A stretch of DNA of 64,000 nucleotides from Calditrichota bacterium (GTDB taxonomy: Bacteria > Calditrichota > Calditrichia > Calditrichales > J004): positions 1-64,000 of the forward strand of contig JABFGF010000012.1 of NCBI GenBank assembly GCA_013112635.1, given 5' to 3'. The notes under the pieces are model-generated. The model saw only the letters and a program-made list of their open reading frames with translations, ran no database searches and was not told the DNA's origin. The position numbers and the translations under genes are program-made. Shown piece after piece: positions 34,117 to 43,204 of this stretch (position 1 is the stretch's first letter; every line of letters starts with the position of its first letter).

Positions 34117-35109
34117 TTGGACATCATTTTGATTCTAATAAACAGCCTTCTTTTTTTTGCCGGATTACTTTTACTTTATATAGGTGCCGAGTTATTGGTT
34201 CGCGGCTCTTCACGCATTGCATTAATGTTGAGGATCTCTCCAATAATTGTTGGATTAACAGTTGTTGCTTTTGGTACGTCTTCACCTGAATTTTTGGTTA
34301 GCTTTTTTGCGGCCTACAAAGGAAATATTGATATTTCAGTTGGAAATATTGTTGGCAGTAATATTGCAAATATAGGACTTGTTCTGGGTTTCTCTGCACT
34401 GCTCAGGCCAATATCCCGTTTAAAAGATAGTATTAAAAATGAGTTAATCTGGGTAACAGCTGTATCAATATTATTCTGGATATTTGCCATGGATAATTCG
34501 GTTGGCCACTTTGAAGGCGGTATACTGTTCTTTGGCATTATTTTATTTACAGTGTTACTGATTAGGACAAGCATAAATAACCGCTCCCAACAAAGTACTG
34601 AAGATATTCCACATGTCGATACAGGTTGGTCTTTCATAGATTCACTTTCTAATAAAAGCAAAGTCATAATCTTTTTGATATGGACTATTATTGGCATTAT
34701 TGTTTTGGGCTATGGTTCAAAAGTAACTATCGATTCGGCAACTGCCATTGCAGAAGAATTAGGCATAAGCCAGGTTATTATTGGCTTAACAATGGTTGCT
34801 TTCGGAACATCCCTTCCGGAACTGGCCACTGGGATTATTAGCGTTATAAAAAAGGAAAATGAATTGCTGGTTGGTAATGTAATTGGCAGCAATCTTTTTA
34901 ATATCCTGGGTGTTGCCGGCCCAATAGCTTTGTTTTTCCCAATTCCTATTACCGAGTCTGTAATATGGGCCGACTTCCCTGTAATGCTCGCTTTCACTTT
35001 CTTATTAATTATCGTCATGTTTGGCATAGGTAAAATTAACCGTTTTATAGCTGGGATTTTATTTCTTGGTTACTTAACTTATATGACCTTAATTGTAATA
35101 ACCCGCTAG
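34117..35109 (+). CDS. Calcium/sodium antiporter (CaCA family, YrbG-like)
   Basis: 330 residues with about ten membrane helices in two inverted halves. Each half has the alpha-repeat motif: VVAFGTSSPEFLVSFFAAYKG... followed by VGNIVGSNIANIGL, and MVAFGTSLPELATGIISVIK followed by VGNVIGSNLFNILG. The acidic residues in GTSSPE and GTSLPE are the ion-binding sites. The start is TTG with no strong ribosome binding site; an internal TTG at 34129 is an alternative. It stands alone and would extrude Ca2+ against Na+ or H+ across the inner membrane. Confidence 0.85.
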   Translation: MDIILILINSLLFFAGLLLLYIGAELLVRGSSRIALMLRISPIIVGLTVVAFGTSSPEFLVSFFAAYKGNIDISVGNIVGSNIANIGLVLGFSALLRPISRLKDSIKNELIWVTAVSILFWIFAMDNSVGHFEGGILFFGIILFTVLLIRTSINNRSQQSTEDIPHVDTGWSFIDSLSNKSKVIIFLIWTIIGIIVLGYGSKVTIDSATAIAEELGISQVIIGLTMVAFGTSLPELATGIISVIKKENELLVGNVIGSNLFNILGVAGPIALFFPIPITESVIWADFPVMLAFTFLLIIVMFGIGKINRFIAGILFLGYLTYMTLIVITR

Positions 35110-35207
35110 TCACTTCTTTGTAATTATTCTACCTAATCCCAATTTTTTTAATGTGTTATCAAGATTAGACGATAAAAGGTTTTATACTTTTTAAATCGTT
35201 AAAAAAA

Positions 35208-36980
35208 ATGAAATTATATCAAAGTAACTGCGAAGATAATACTTTAGCCGCGTCTCTTGGGCATATTATCCTCTACTCATTTTTATTTTTATTACCGGAT
35301 GATGGTCTATACCATCCATCAATTAGTATTTATACTGTTCTGGCGATTATCTCACTTACAATACCTAAAATTGCTCTTATTTTTTTTAACAGAGGTAAAA
35401 AATATGAAGAAATAATTGCATTCATTTTAATTGAATTAAGTGCTGTCTTTTGGACAATTACATATATTTCCGAAATAGTTCTTTCTTCACAGCTAAATCA
35501 TTATATAATCATTTTGTTTTTAAATATAGTTGGTATTTCTTTTATTGCTTCATTTGCCCTGTTTAAAAACCTTTCGTTTAATTATTTGTTTAATTCAACT
35601 CTATTAATAGTCTCAGCACTATTTACGTTTCTGTTTTTAGAAGAATTACAATTGCCATTTATTTTAATTTTCTTGCTAAGTTTTGTCATTGGGATTTCTT
35701 ATAGTAAAGTCCACAATAAAAACTGGTTAGAATTCTTAGCGGAAAAAGATCGAAGTATTCAATATTCGCAAGCCTTGGCAAAAACAAATGAAAAGCTTAA
35801 AGAGGCATTGGCAAAAGCAGAATCTGCCACACGTATGAAAGGAGATTTTATTGCTACGGTAAGCCATGAAATTAGAACACCTATGAATGGTATTCTGGGA
35901 ATGACCACACTGTTAAGAGACAGCAACCTCAATGAAGAACAAAAAGAATTCGTTGACATGATCCAAAGTTCTGCTGATTCGCTACTCACAATAATTGATG
36001 ATATTTTGGATTTTTCAAAACTTGAATCGGGGAAATTGAGAGTTGAGAATGTTTCCTTTAATATTTTAGAGGTCCTTAATGAAATTGCTGTCGTTTTTGG
36101 AGAGCTATCTAGCTCAAAAGGGTTGGATTTTCAATTAAAAATGGAAGATGAGTTTCAAAATAATGTTATTGGTGACCCGGTCCGTTTACGGCAAGTTTTA
36201 ATTAACATTATAGGGAATGCCATAAAATTTACACTGCAAGGATATATAAAACTGTCAGTAAAAATGGATTCAATTGCCGGAAACATTAAAATGGTACAAT
36301 TTAAAATTGAAGACACCGGTATTGGAATAGAGAAACAACAATTAGATACAATTTTTGATCGTTTTACCCAGGCCGATGCTTCAACAACACGTAAGTTTGG
36401 AGGAACCGGATTAGGCTTGGCAATTACTAAAGAACTTGTTGATTTGATGAGTGGTGAGTTACAAATTGATAGTAGGCCAGGAATAGGAACAGTTTTCTTA
36501 ATTAAGATACCATTTAAGTTAGATAGTTCTTTAAGGGGCAATGAAGAAAAACCAAACAATAATAGAAACCTGGCCTCATTAAATGGAATAGCAAAAGGCA
36601 AAACAATCTTATTAGTAGAAGATAATCTTATTAATCAAAAAGTTGCGTCTTTAATCCTGCAAAAGACGGGTTGCTCAATTGAAACAGCTTTGAACGGGCA
36701 GGAAGCTGTTGAAATGGTTAAATCAAACAATTATGATCTTATTTTTATGGACATCCAAATGCCGGTATTAAATGGTGTCGAAGCAACTGCTAAAATTCGT
36801 GTTTTACAACAAAATGATAAATACACGCCAATAATCGCTATGACGGCAGATGCCATGAAAGGTGACCGGGAAAAATATATAAGTGCCGGCATGGATGATT
36901 ATATCAGTAAACCTATTAAGCAGGAAGTGCTGTTCAGCGTTCTCTCGGAGTGGATATCTAAAAACAATAATAATACTTAA
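35208..36980 (+). CDS. Membrane hybrid histidine kinase with C-terminal receiver
   Basis: 590 residues. Six to seven N-terminal membrane helices (~15-170) form a MASE-like sensor without an extracellular domain. A short coiled coil leads to the HisKA domain (ATVSHEIRTPMNGILG, H at ~222), then HATPase motifs (NIIGNAIKFT, DTGIGI, GTGLGLAI). A receiver domain occupies ~465-585 (LLVEDNLINQKV, phospho-acceptor Asp in LIFMDIQMPVLNG, Lys in YISKPI). No output domain follows. It lies just before the efflux island on the same strand, but the next gene is ~180 nt away and no link is shown. Confidence 0.9.
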   Translation: MKLYQSNCEDNTLAASLGHIILYSFLFLLPDDGLYHPSISIYTVLAIISLTIPKIALIFFNRGKKYEEIIAFILIELSAVFWTITYISEIVLSSQLNHYIIILFLNIVGISFIASFALFKNLSFNYLFNSTLLIVSALFTFLFLEELQLPFILIFLLSFVIGISYSKVHNKNWLEFLAEKDRSIQYSQALAKTNEKLKEALAKAESATRMKGDFIATVSHEIRTPMNGILGMTTLLRDSNLNEEQKEFVDMIQSSADSLLTIIDDILDFSKLESGKLRVENVSFNILEVLNEIAVVFGELSSSKGLDFQLKMEDEFQNNVIGDPVRLRQVLINIIGNAIKFTLQGYIKLSVKMDSIAGNIKMVQFKIEDTGIGIEKQQLDTIFDRFTQADASTTRKFGGTGLGLAITKELVDLMSGELQIDSRPGIGTVFLIKIPFKLDSSLRGNEEKPNNNRNLASLNGIAKGKTILLVEDNLINQKVASLILQKTGCSIETALNGQEAVEMVKSNNYDLIFMDIQMPVLNGVEATAKIRVLQQNDKYTPIIAMTADAMKGDREKYISAGMDDYISKPIKQEVLFSVLSEWISKNNNNT

Positions 36981-37162
36981 TCACCTTAGTTAGTCCTTTT
37001 CTCCTCGTATTCAATAAATTCATTTTTTTTGGTTCTATTGTCACGTTTCTTTATGCTTAAAATTCTCTTGTAACAATTTAAGTTTTAGATTCGTAGAAAG
37101 TTTGCAATAAAAAGCCGACTCTTTTGTCTATAATTAAAACAAACAGATTGATCCTCTTTTAA

Positions 37163-38038
37163 ATGAAAATTAACATTCGAGAACTCTCTAAAATATATCC
37201 AAATAAAAACAAAGCTTTAGATAATGTTTCCTTTGAAATATCTGATGGTTTGTTTGGGCTTCTTGGCCCAAATGGGGCTGGTAAATCAACATTGATGCGT
37301 ATTCTCGTTACATTGATGAAACCAACAAAAGGATCAGTGACAATTGATGGTTTTGATCTGCAAAAAAATCGTAAGGAAATCCGTGGTTTATTGGGTTACC
37401 TGCCACAAGACTTTAGTACATTTCCTAAAATAAAAACATGGGAGTTTCTCGATTACAGTGCACGTTTGGCCGGTCTTTCCAATAAAAAAAAACGTATCCA
37501 AAAAATAGATTTACTTCTGGAAAAAGTTGGCTTGTTCGATTCGCGTGAAAAGCTGGCCAGTAAGCTTTCCGGTGGAATGAAAAGGCGTGTTGGAATTGCC
37601 CAGGCATTGATCAATGATCCCAAAATATTAATTGTTGATGAGCCAACCACAGGGCTGGATCCTGAAGAAAGAATTCGCTTCCGCAATTTATTAACGGAAA
37701 TGTCCAGGGACGAGCGGATAATTATTTTATCAACTCATATAGTTGGTGATATTTCCAGCACATGCCATGATATGGCTTTGTTAAGCAAAGGCAGCCTTGC
37801 TTTTAAGGGAGCTCCAAAAGACTTAATTGAACAAGCTGTTCCTTATACATATCAACTTGAAGTGGATTATTCTGAGCTTGAAAAAGTAAAACAGGAACAC
37901 ATAGTTATTTCCACCGTGCCAGTCGATAGTGGATGGCAGGTAGATGTTGTTGCAAAAAATATAAATGGATTTAAAGCCAGACAAATTGAGCCTAACCTTG
38001 AACACGCCTATGTCTGTTTTATGGAATTGTTAAATTAG
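37163..38038 (+). CDS. ABC transporter ATP-binding protein
   Basis: 291 residues: Walker A GPNGAGKST, Q loop YLPQDF, signature LSGGMKRRVGIAQ, Walker B ILIVDEPTTGLDP and H-loop LSTHIVGD are all present, with an A-loop Tyr in SKIYPN near residue 10. The C-terminal ~70 residues end in EPNLEHAYVCFMELL, the pattern of ABC-2-type drug/gliding transporters. It is clearly paralogous to the ATPase part of the RND-ABC fusion at 48012-52703 (both share FGLLGPNGAGK, TLMRI, GYLPQDF and GLDPxERIRFRNLL). Its membrane partner is the ABC-2/M1-like protein encoded next. It is the first gene of the efflux island; a -10-like TATAAT at 37129-37134 precedes it, but no good -35 box was found. Confidence 0.9.
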   Translation: MKINIRELSKIYPNKNKALDNVSFEISDGLFGLLGPNGAGKSTLMRILVTLMKPTKGSVTIDGFDLQKNRKEIRGLLGYLPQDFSTFPKIKTWEFLDYSARLAGLSNKKKRIQKIDLLLEKVGLFDSREKLASKLSGGMKRRVGIAQALINDPKILIVDEPTTGLDPEERIRFRNLLTEMSRDERIIILSTHIVGDISSTCHDMALLSKGSLAFKGAPKDLIEQAVPYTYQLEVDYSELEKVKQEHIVISTVPVDSGWQVDVVAKNINGFKARQIEPNLEHAYVCFMELLN

Positions 38039-38050
38039 TTTTTAATTGTT

Positions 38051-38125
38051 GTCATTCTGAACGAAGCAATTACGGAGTGAAGAATCCCATTGCTTCAGGG
38101 GATACTTTGTGCCTCAGCATGACAC
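38051..38125. repeat. Interspersed palindromic repeat, copy 2
   Basis: GTCATTCTGAACGAAGCAAT and a right end TCAGCATGAC follow the same plan as the repeat at 16038-16114. It lies between the ABC ATPase gene and the ABC-2 fusion gene. Confidence 0.65.
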
Positions 38126-38149
38126 TCTGTTTTTTTTGAGACAAAATTT

Positions 38150-41100
38150 ATGATCAGCTTTTATCAATCAATAAAAATAAATGCTATTTACGAAATAAAA
38201 ATCCTGCTTAGGGGTTGGTTTTTTCGCATTTTTGCAATTGGGTCTATTGTCAGCCTGGCTGGTATGAATGTTCTTTTTCACAGTTCAGTATCACCTGTCC
38301 CGCGGTTTATCCACTCAATGGATTCGTTTCTGCCGTATATGAGCATTGCCATGCCACATTATTTACTTATTGTGGTGCTAATTTTTCTCACAACGGATTT
38401 GTATAAACGCGATAAAAAGTTTAATACATCCGATGTGGTTTATATAAGAGATATGAGTAATCTCAGTTTTTTACTTGGCCGAATTTCCGGTATCCTAATG
38501 CTCTTTTTTGCGCTTGATTTTATATATATTTTAAGCGGCGCTATTGTAAATCTGTTTTTCAGCAATCTCAGTTTTATCTGGCAGGTATATTTTATTTATC
38601 CTCTTTTGCTTTCTATGCCGGCGCTAATTTTTGCCGTAGGGCTTACAATGTTTTTAATGCATGTTGTCCGCAATCAGGCAGTTGTAATAATCCTGGTGAT
38701 TGGCTTGCTGGTAGCATCTGTTTTTTATGGCTCTGATTTTGGTTTTCTGATGTTTGATATTCTGGCTGCAAAACTTGCATTTACTTATTCAGATTTTACG
38801 GGACTCAGCAATTTTACTACTCTTGCATCTCAAAGGCTTGGCTGGTTTGGTTTAGGATTAGTTTTTATGTTGCTGAGTGTATTGCTGGTTCAGCGGCTGC
38901 CACAATCAAAAAAAGCTAAAGTTTTTATTATTATATCTCTTATAGGTATGCCTCTTGTTAGTGGATCATTCTTTTTCAATTATTACAATTATTATAAAGA
39001 AGGTGAGCAGCTAAGAGAAAAAGTTGCCAGGCAAACAGAATTATTCTTAACAAATGAAACGGTACATGTAAACAGCTATGATCTAAATGTAAAACATGAA
39101 GGCAATCGTCTTTTTGTAGAGGCAAAACTTGGTTTCGAAAATAGGTCAAATCACCCGATTGATACGGTAAAATTTTTGTTAAATCCCGGGTTGCAGATAA
39201 GCAGGGTTTCTCAAGCCGGAAGAGACTTAACTTTTAGCCAGAATGGAATTGTTGCCAAAATTTTATTGGATGAAAAATTAATCCAAACAAAATCAGGTTC
39301 ACTTCAAATTACTTATTCCGGCTCAATTGATGATCGCATCGCGTATCCACATATTATTGGTGAAGACAGAGACCAAACACATTATATTTGGATGTACCGG
39401 ATGGAAGCGCGTTATGGTTTTACCGAGGATAATTATCTGCTTTTACCACCTGCGCTTTATTGGTATCCCAAAACATATACTGCCGGCCATCGAGATATTT
39501 TAAAACCATTTTCCGCGTTTTCCTTAACTGTTCAAACAAGCAAAGATTTAATAGCCATTTCCCAGGGGAATGTAATTAATAATGAACCAGGGATATTTGA
39601 ATTTGAAAATACAATTTCCTTAAAAGAAATTTCTTTGATAATCGGGCCTTACGATAAGAAAACCATTCAGGTAGATAGTTTGGAAATCAGTGTCTATTCT
39701 TATGAGCAACACGACTATTATAAAGAATTTTTTAAAGAAATCGGAGATACTCTTCCCGAAGTTGTTAAAAGCCAGTTGCAGGATTTTGAGAATAAAGTAG
39801 GATTGAGTTATCCATTTGACCGTTTTACAATCGTTGAAGTTCCTATTCACCATCACGCCTATCAACGCAACGGACGTTTAAATGCAGATTTTTTACAAGC
39901 TGAACAAGTTTGGCTTCCGGAAAATATGGCCACTCTCTCTTCATCCTATTTCAAACATCAGCAGGAAAGGCAGAAGCGTTTTGGAAACCGAAGCAACCAG
40001 ACTTATACGGATTTGGAAAAAGAGATTATGCTTTTCCGGCGCTTTGTAAACAACACTTTTATTGGTATGGAAGGCCGCCGCTTTGGTGATGAAAATCTTA
40101 TGTCATTTGTCCCGGACCTGAATGTTTATCCATTATTTCTAAATTTTTGCCTGGCATTGGGAGATGAAGAAAACCAGGCTTTTGCAATTGCTTTGGAATC
40201 GAACTTGCGTCAGGATGCAATTTTTCAAGGACCGCGTAACCGCTGGAGTATTGGAGAACTTACAACAACCGAAGAAGCAAATCTTGCATTAAGCGATACT
40301 AGTTTAGATGTTATTATGAAAGCTGCGGATGAAGATTTGGTTAATAAAGTGTTGGCTGTTAAAGGGAGCTATCTTTTAAAAAAACTAAAACATATTTTGG
40401 GTGAAAGTGGCTTTGATAATTTTATGCAGAATATGATTGCTGAAAATCGTTTTAAATCTATTTCGGTGGATTCGATTGCCGGTATTTTGAAAAGTGATCA
40501 CAATTATGATATGACCTCTGAATTAAAACAGTGGAGATATGATGATCGTTTACCGGGATATTTGATAAGAGGCTTTGAGCTTTACCAGATAAGGGACGGT
40601 GACCGCTTAAGATATCAGGTACTTTTTTCTGTTTATAACCCAACACCGGTAAGTGGATTAATAGAAGTTGAATTTTCCTATCCGGGTGAAGGACGCCGTC
40701 GTTTTATGGAAGGTATTACTGCAAATAGTGAACAATGGTTGTATGAAATAGAGGCAGAAAAATCTCTGCAAATAGGAATCGTTTTAGATGCAGAACCACG
40801 GGCCATTAGGGTGAATACATTAGTTTCTCAAAATTTGCCAACAGTGTACTCACATGTTTTTGATGATGCAGAATTAAAACAAAACACGAAAGCAATAGAA
40901 GGGCAATTATTGTTTAGCTGGATGGATGAGGTTGAAAAGGATGATGCGATAAGTGACAATAGCGGGGAAGATTTTGGATATGTTCACCCACAATATCACA
41001 GCCAGTTAAAAGAATGGATACATGAAGATGCCAATAAAGAAAAAGATGAGTATGAAGGGTTTGCCTGGTGGTATGGCCCGTCTCAATGGAAAAAATTAAA

Positions 41101-41470
41101 ATTCCCATCTTTTTATGGGGAGTTTGTGCACTCTGCTTATTATGCCAGAAGCGGTTCCGGCGAAAGAAAAGCTACCTGGGTAGCAGATATCCCGGAAGAT
41201 GCATTTTACCAGGTATATGTTCATGTTCCCGATAAAAGTGATTTCCGCAGAGGGAGACGTGGTGGTGAAAGCTTCGGGGTTCAAAAGTATATTATCTACC
41301 ACTCTGATGGTGAAGATGAAATAGAACTTGATTTTTCGGAAGCGGAACCAGGCTGGAATTATATGGAAACATATTATTTTAAAGAAGGACAAGGCAAAGT
41401 TGTTTTAACAGATGATAGCGATGGCCGAATGGTTGTAGCCGATGCTGTTAAATGGGAATTGAAAGAATAA
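38150..41470 (+). CDS. ABC-2 permease fused to a degenerate M1-type peptidase and a golvesin-like domain
   Basis: 1106 residues. Residues ~1-290 form an ABC-2-type permease with six to seven membrane helices. From ~310 to ~850 the sequence follows the M1 aminopeptidase plan: an N-terminal beta-sandwich, YPFDRFTIVEVPIHHH and the helical C-terminal region. The catalytic HExxH and its distal glutamate are not seen; the corresponding part reads EKEIMLFRRFVNNTFIG, so it is probably a non-catalytic domain. The final ~120 residues (FVHSAYYARSGSGERKATW ... VADAVKWELKE) match a golvesin/xly-type C-terminal domain. With the ATPase 0.1 kb upstream it forms a complete ABC unit. ABC permease/M1-type fusions are known in Bacteroidota; the role of the extracytoplasmic part is unknown. 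Confidence 0.8.
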   Translation: MISFYQSIKINAIYEIKILLRGWFFRIFAIGSIVSLAGMNVLFHSSVSPVPRFIHSMDSFLPYMSIAMPHYLLIVVLIFLTTDLYKRDKKFNTSDVVYIRDMSNLSFLLGRISGILMLFFALDFIYILSGAIVNLFFSNLSFIWQVYFIYPLLLSMPALIFAVGLTMFLMHVVRNQAVVIILVIGLLVASVFYGSDFGFLMFDILAAKLAFTYSDFTGLSNFTTLASQRLGWFGLGLVFMLLSVLLVQRLPQSKKAKVFIIISLIGMPLVSGSFFFNYYNYYKEGEQLREKVARQTELFLTNETVHVNSYDLNVKHEGNRLFVEAKLGFENRSNHPIDTVKFLLNPGLQISRVSQAGRDLTFSQNGIVAKILLDEKLIQTKSGSLQITYSGSIDDRIAYPHIIGEDRDQTHYIWMYRMEARYGFTEDNYLLLPPALYWYPKTYTAGHRDILKPFSAFSLTVQTSKDLIAISQGNVINNEPGIFEFENTISLKEISLIIGPYDKKTIQVDSLEISVYSYEQHDYYKEFFKEIGDTLPEVVKSQLQDFENKVGLSYPFDRFTIVEVPIHHHAYQRNGRLNADFLQAEQVWLPENMATLSSSYFKHQQERQKRFGNRSNQTYTDLEKEIMLFRRFVNNTFIGMEGRRFGDENLMSFVPDLNVYPLFLNFCLALGDEENQAFAIALESNLRQDAIFQGPRNRWSIGELTTTEEANLALSDTSLDVIMKAADEDLVNKVLAVKGSYLLKKLKHILGESGFDNFMQNMIAENRFKSISVDSIAGILKSDHNYDMTSELKQWRYDDRLPGYLIRGFELYQIRDGDRLRYQVLFSVYNPTPVSGLIEVEFSYPGEGRRRFMEGITANSEQWLYEIEAEKSLQIGIVLDAEPRAIRVNTLVSQNLPTVYSHVFDDAELKQNTKAIEGQLLFSWMDEVEKDDAISDNSGEDFGYVHPQYHSQLKEWIHEDANKEKDEYEGFAWWYGPSQWKKLKFPSFYGEFVHSAYYARSGSGERKATWVADIPEDAFYQVYVHVPDKSDFRRGRRGGESFGVQKYIIYHSDGEDEIELDFSEAEPGWNYMETYYFKEGQGKVVLTDDSDGRMVVADAVKWELKE

Positions 41471-41509
41471 ACTGGAATAGAACGAAACGTAATACGGCAT
41501 TAGATCGTC

Positions 41510-41530
41510 AACCTGAACTTGGTTCAGGTT
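41510..41530. repeat. Hairpin between the ABC-2 fusion and tolC genes
   Basis: AACCTGAAC (41510-41518) and GTTCAGGTT (41522-41530) form a perfect 9-bp stem with a 3-nt loop and no T run. Similar short hairpins recur as intergenic repeats in many bacteria. Confidence 0.45.
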
Positions 41531-41612
41531 CTACTTATGTAAAGGATGCCAAATTAAACTAGGCATGACGAAATTCATTCCTTATAACAAAATTTTTAAA
41601 GAAAGACAATTT

Positions 41613-43073
41613 ATGAAGAAATTCAGTATTCTTATTGTGGGATTATTTTTATTCCAGTTTGCGGCTGCACAGGAAATAATAAATTTTGATGATGCTATGC
41701 GTATAGCGAGGGAAAACAGCCCAACTATAAGGCAGGCACGTTTTAGCCTGGAACGCAGCCAGGAATTGCTTAATGCTCAGGAGGCTGCCCTGAACTCCCG
41801 TTTCAGTTTAAATGTTGAGCCATTTTTATTTCAACGCAGCCGTAACTTTCAGGCATTACTTGGCCGGTTTAATGATTCTGAAGAGAAACGTTCCAGTGCC
41901 ACATTTATTGTAGCCCAACCCATTTTGCTTACAGATGGAACACTTTCTTTGCAGAACACTTTTCAATACAGAGATACGCAAAGCGAATTTCAAGGTGATG
42001 TTCAGAATAAGATTTATAGTAACAACCTGTTTTTATCATTTAGCCAGCCTTTATTTACATACAACCGGACAAAACTGGCCTTGGAAGAGGTTAAAGCAGA
42101 TCTGGATTATTCTTATCTAAATTACGTTATTAATGAACTGCAGTTGGAGCAGCAAGTTGCTAATCTTTTTTATAGGACCTACCAAAATAAACTGGCCCTG
42201 CAGGTTGCACGTGAGGATTTATCCAATACAAAACAAAGTTATGAAATAATTGAAAATAAGGTTAATGCAGGGTTGGCAGCAAAAGAGGAGCTTTTTCAGG
42301 CAGAGTTAAACCTGATTACCAGCCGCTCTTCGGTACAAAACAGCGAAGTGACCTTGCAAAATTCTTTAGATGATCTTAAGCAGCTTTTGGGTATTGATTT
42401 GTATAAAGAAATATCTGTTGCAACTGAAATAAGCCAGGATAAAATAGAAATATCCGCTGAGCGGGCAATAAAGCTGGGGCTGGCAAATCGCCTGGAGCTG
42501 CGACAAAGAGATCTTGATATACGTAGCTCGAAGGCCAGTTTAATAAGGGCCGCTGCTACAAATGAGTTTAAAGGGAATTTAAATCTGAGTTATGGATTTA
42601 TAGGAAATGATGAAGCTGTAAATCAAATATTTGATAATCAGGACCAAAACCAGAGCGCCAGTATTTCATTTGATATTCCGATTTATGATTGGGGAGAACA
42701 GGAATCCCGCGAGAAAGCTGCTCAAATATCTGTCATGACTTCTGAATTCAATCGGGAAGATGAAAAAGTAAATATTATTATTGGGCTAAGAAAAGCCTAT
42801 CGTTCACTGGAGAACCAATCGCTGCAGATTGACCTTGCAAAGCAAAATGTAAAAATTGCCCAGCAAACTTATGATATCAATCTTGAGCGATATAAAAACG
42901 GTGACTTAACAAGCATGGATTTAAACTTGTTCCAAAATCAGCTTTCTACAAAAAAGAACAACCTGGTTGATGCGCAAATTAATTATAAACTTTTACTCTT
43001 GGATTTAAAAGTACAGGCCTTATGGGATTTTGAAAAAGACAGGGCTGTGGATATTCAAAAACAAAATCGTTAA
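41613..43073 (+). CDS. TolC-family outer-membrane efflux protein
   Basis: 486 residues from the ATG at 41613, where a signal peptide starts (MKKFSILIVGLFLFQFAAAQ); an ATG 16 codons upstream (41565) would push the signal peptide inside. Two outer-membrane efflux protein repeats follow: ARENSPTIRQARFSLERSQELL and FNQ-type coiled coils in the first half, and NRLELRQRDLDIRSSKASLIRAA, then DLTSMDLNLFQNQLSTKKNNLVDAQINYKLLLLDL in the second. Functions as the outer-membrane channel for the adaptor and the pumps that follow in the same orientation. Confidence 0.9.
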   Translation: MKKFSILIVGLFLFQFAAAQEIINFDDAMRIARENSPTIRQARFSLERSQELLNAQEAALNSRFSLNVEPFLFQRSRNFQALLGRFNDSEEKRSSATFIVAQPILLTDGTLSLQNTFQYRDTQSEFQGDVQNKIYSNNLFLSFSQPLFTYNRTKLALEEVKADLDYSYLNYVINELQLEQQVANLFYRTYQNKLALQVAREDLSNTKQSYEIIENKVNAGLAAKEELFQAELNLITSRSSVQNSEVTLQNSLDDLKQLLGIDLYKEISVATEISQDKIEISAERAIKLGLANRLELRQRDLDIRSSKASLIRAAATNEFKGNLNLSYGFIGNDEAVNQIFDNQDQNQSASISFDIPIYDWGEQESREKAAQISVMTSEFNREDEKVNIIIGLRKAYRSLENQSLQIDLAKQNVKIAQQTYDINLERYKNGDLTSMDLNLFQNQLSTKKNNLVDAQINYKLLLLDLKVQALWDFEKDRAVDIQKQNR

Positions 43074-43079
43074 GCGTGT

Positions 43080-43183
43080 TGCGAAGAGCGTTTTATCCAA
43101 AGCAGATATTATGCAAGTTGGAAAAAAGATTTGATGTAATTTGAGAAAAAACGCTTTTCGCATTACACCGTACACCATACGGT
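43080..43183. repeat. Two hairpins between the tolC and adaptor genes
   Basis: TGCGAAGAGCGTTTT (43080-43094) pairs with AAAACGCTTTTCGCA (43148-43162), a 15-bp stem with one G-T pair and a 53-nt loop. ACCGTA (43167-43172) pairs with TACGGT (43178-43183). The downstream side lies 22 nt before the adaptor start, so the structure may affect transcription or translation of the adaptor gene. Confidence 0.5.
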
Positions 43184-43204
43184 ATTTTATAAGGAGATAT
43201 TAAA

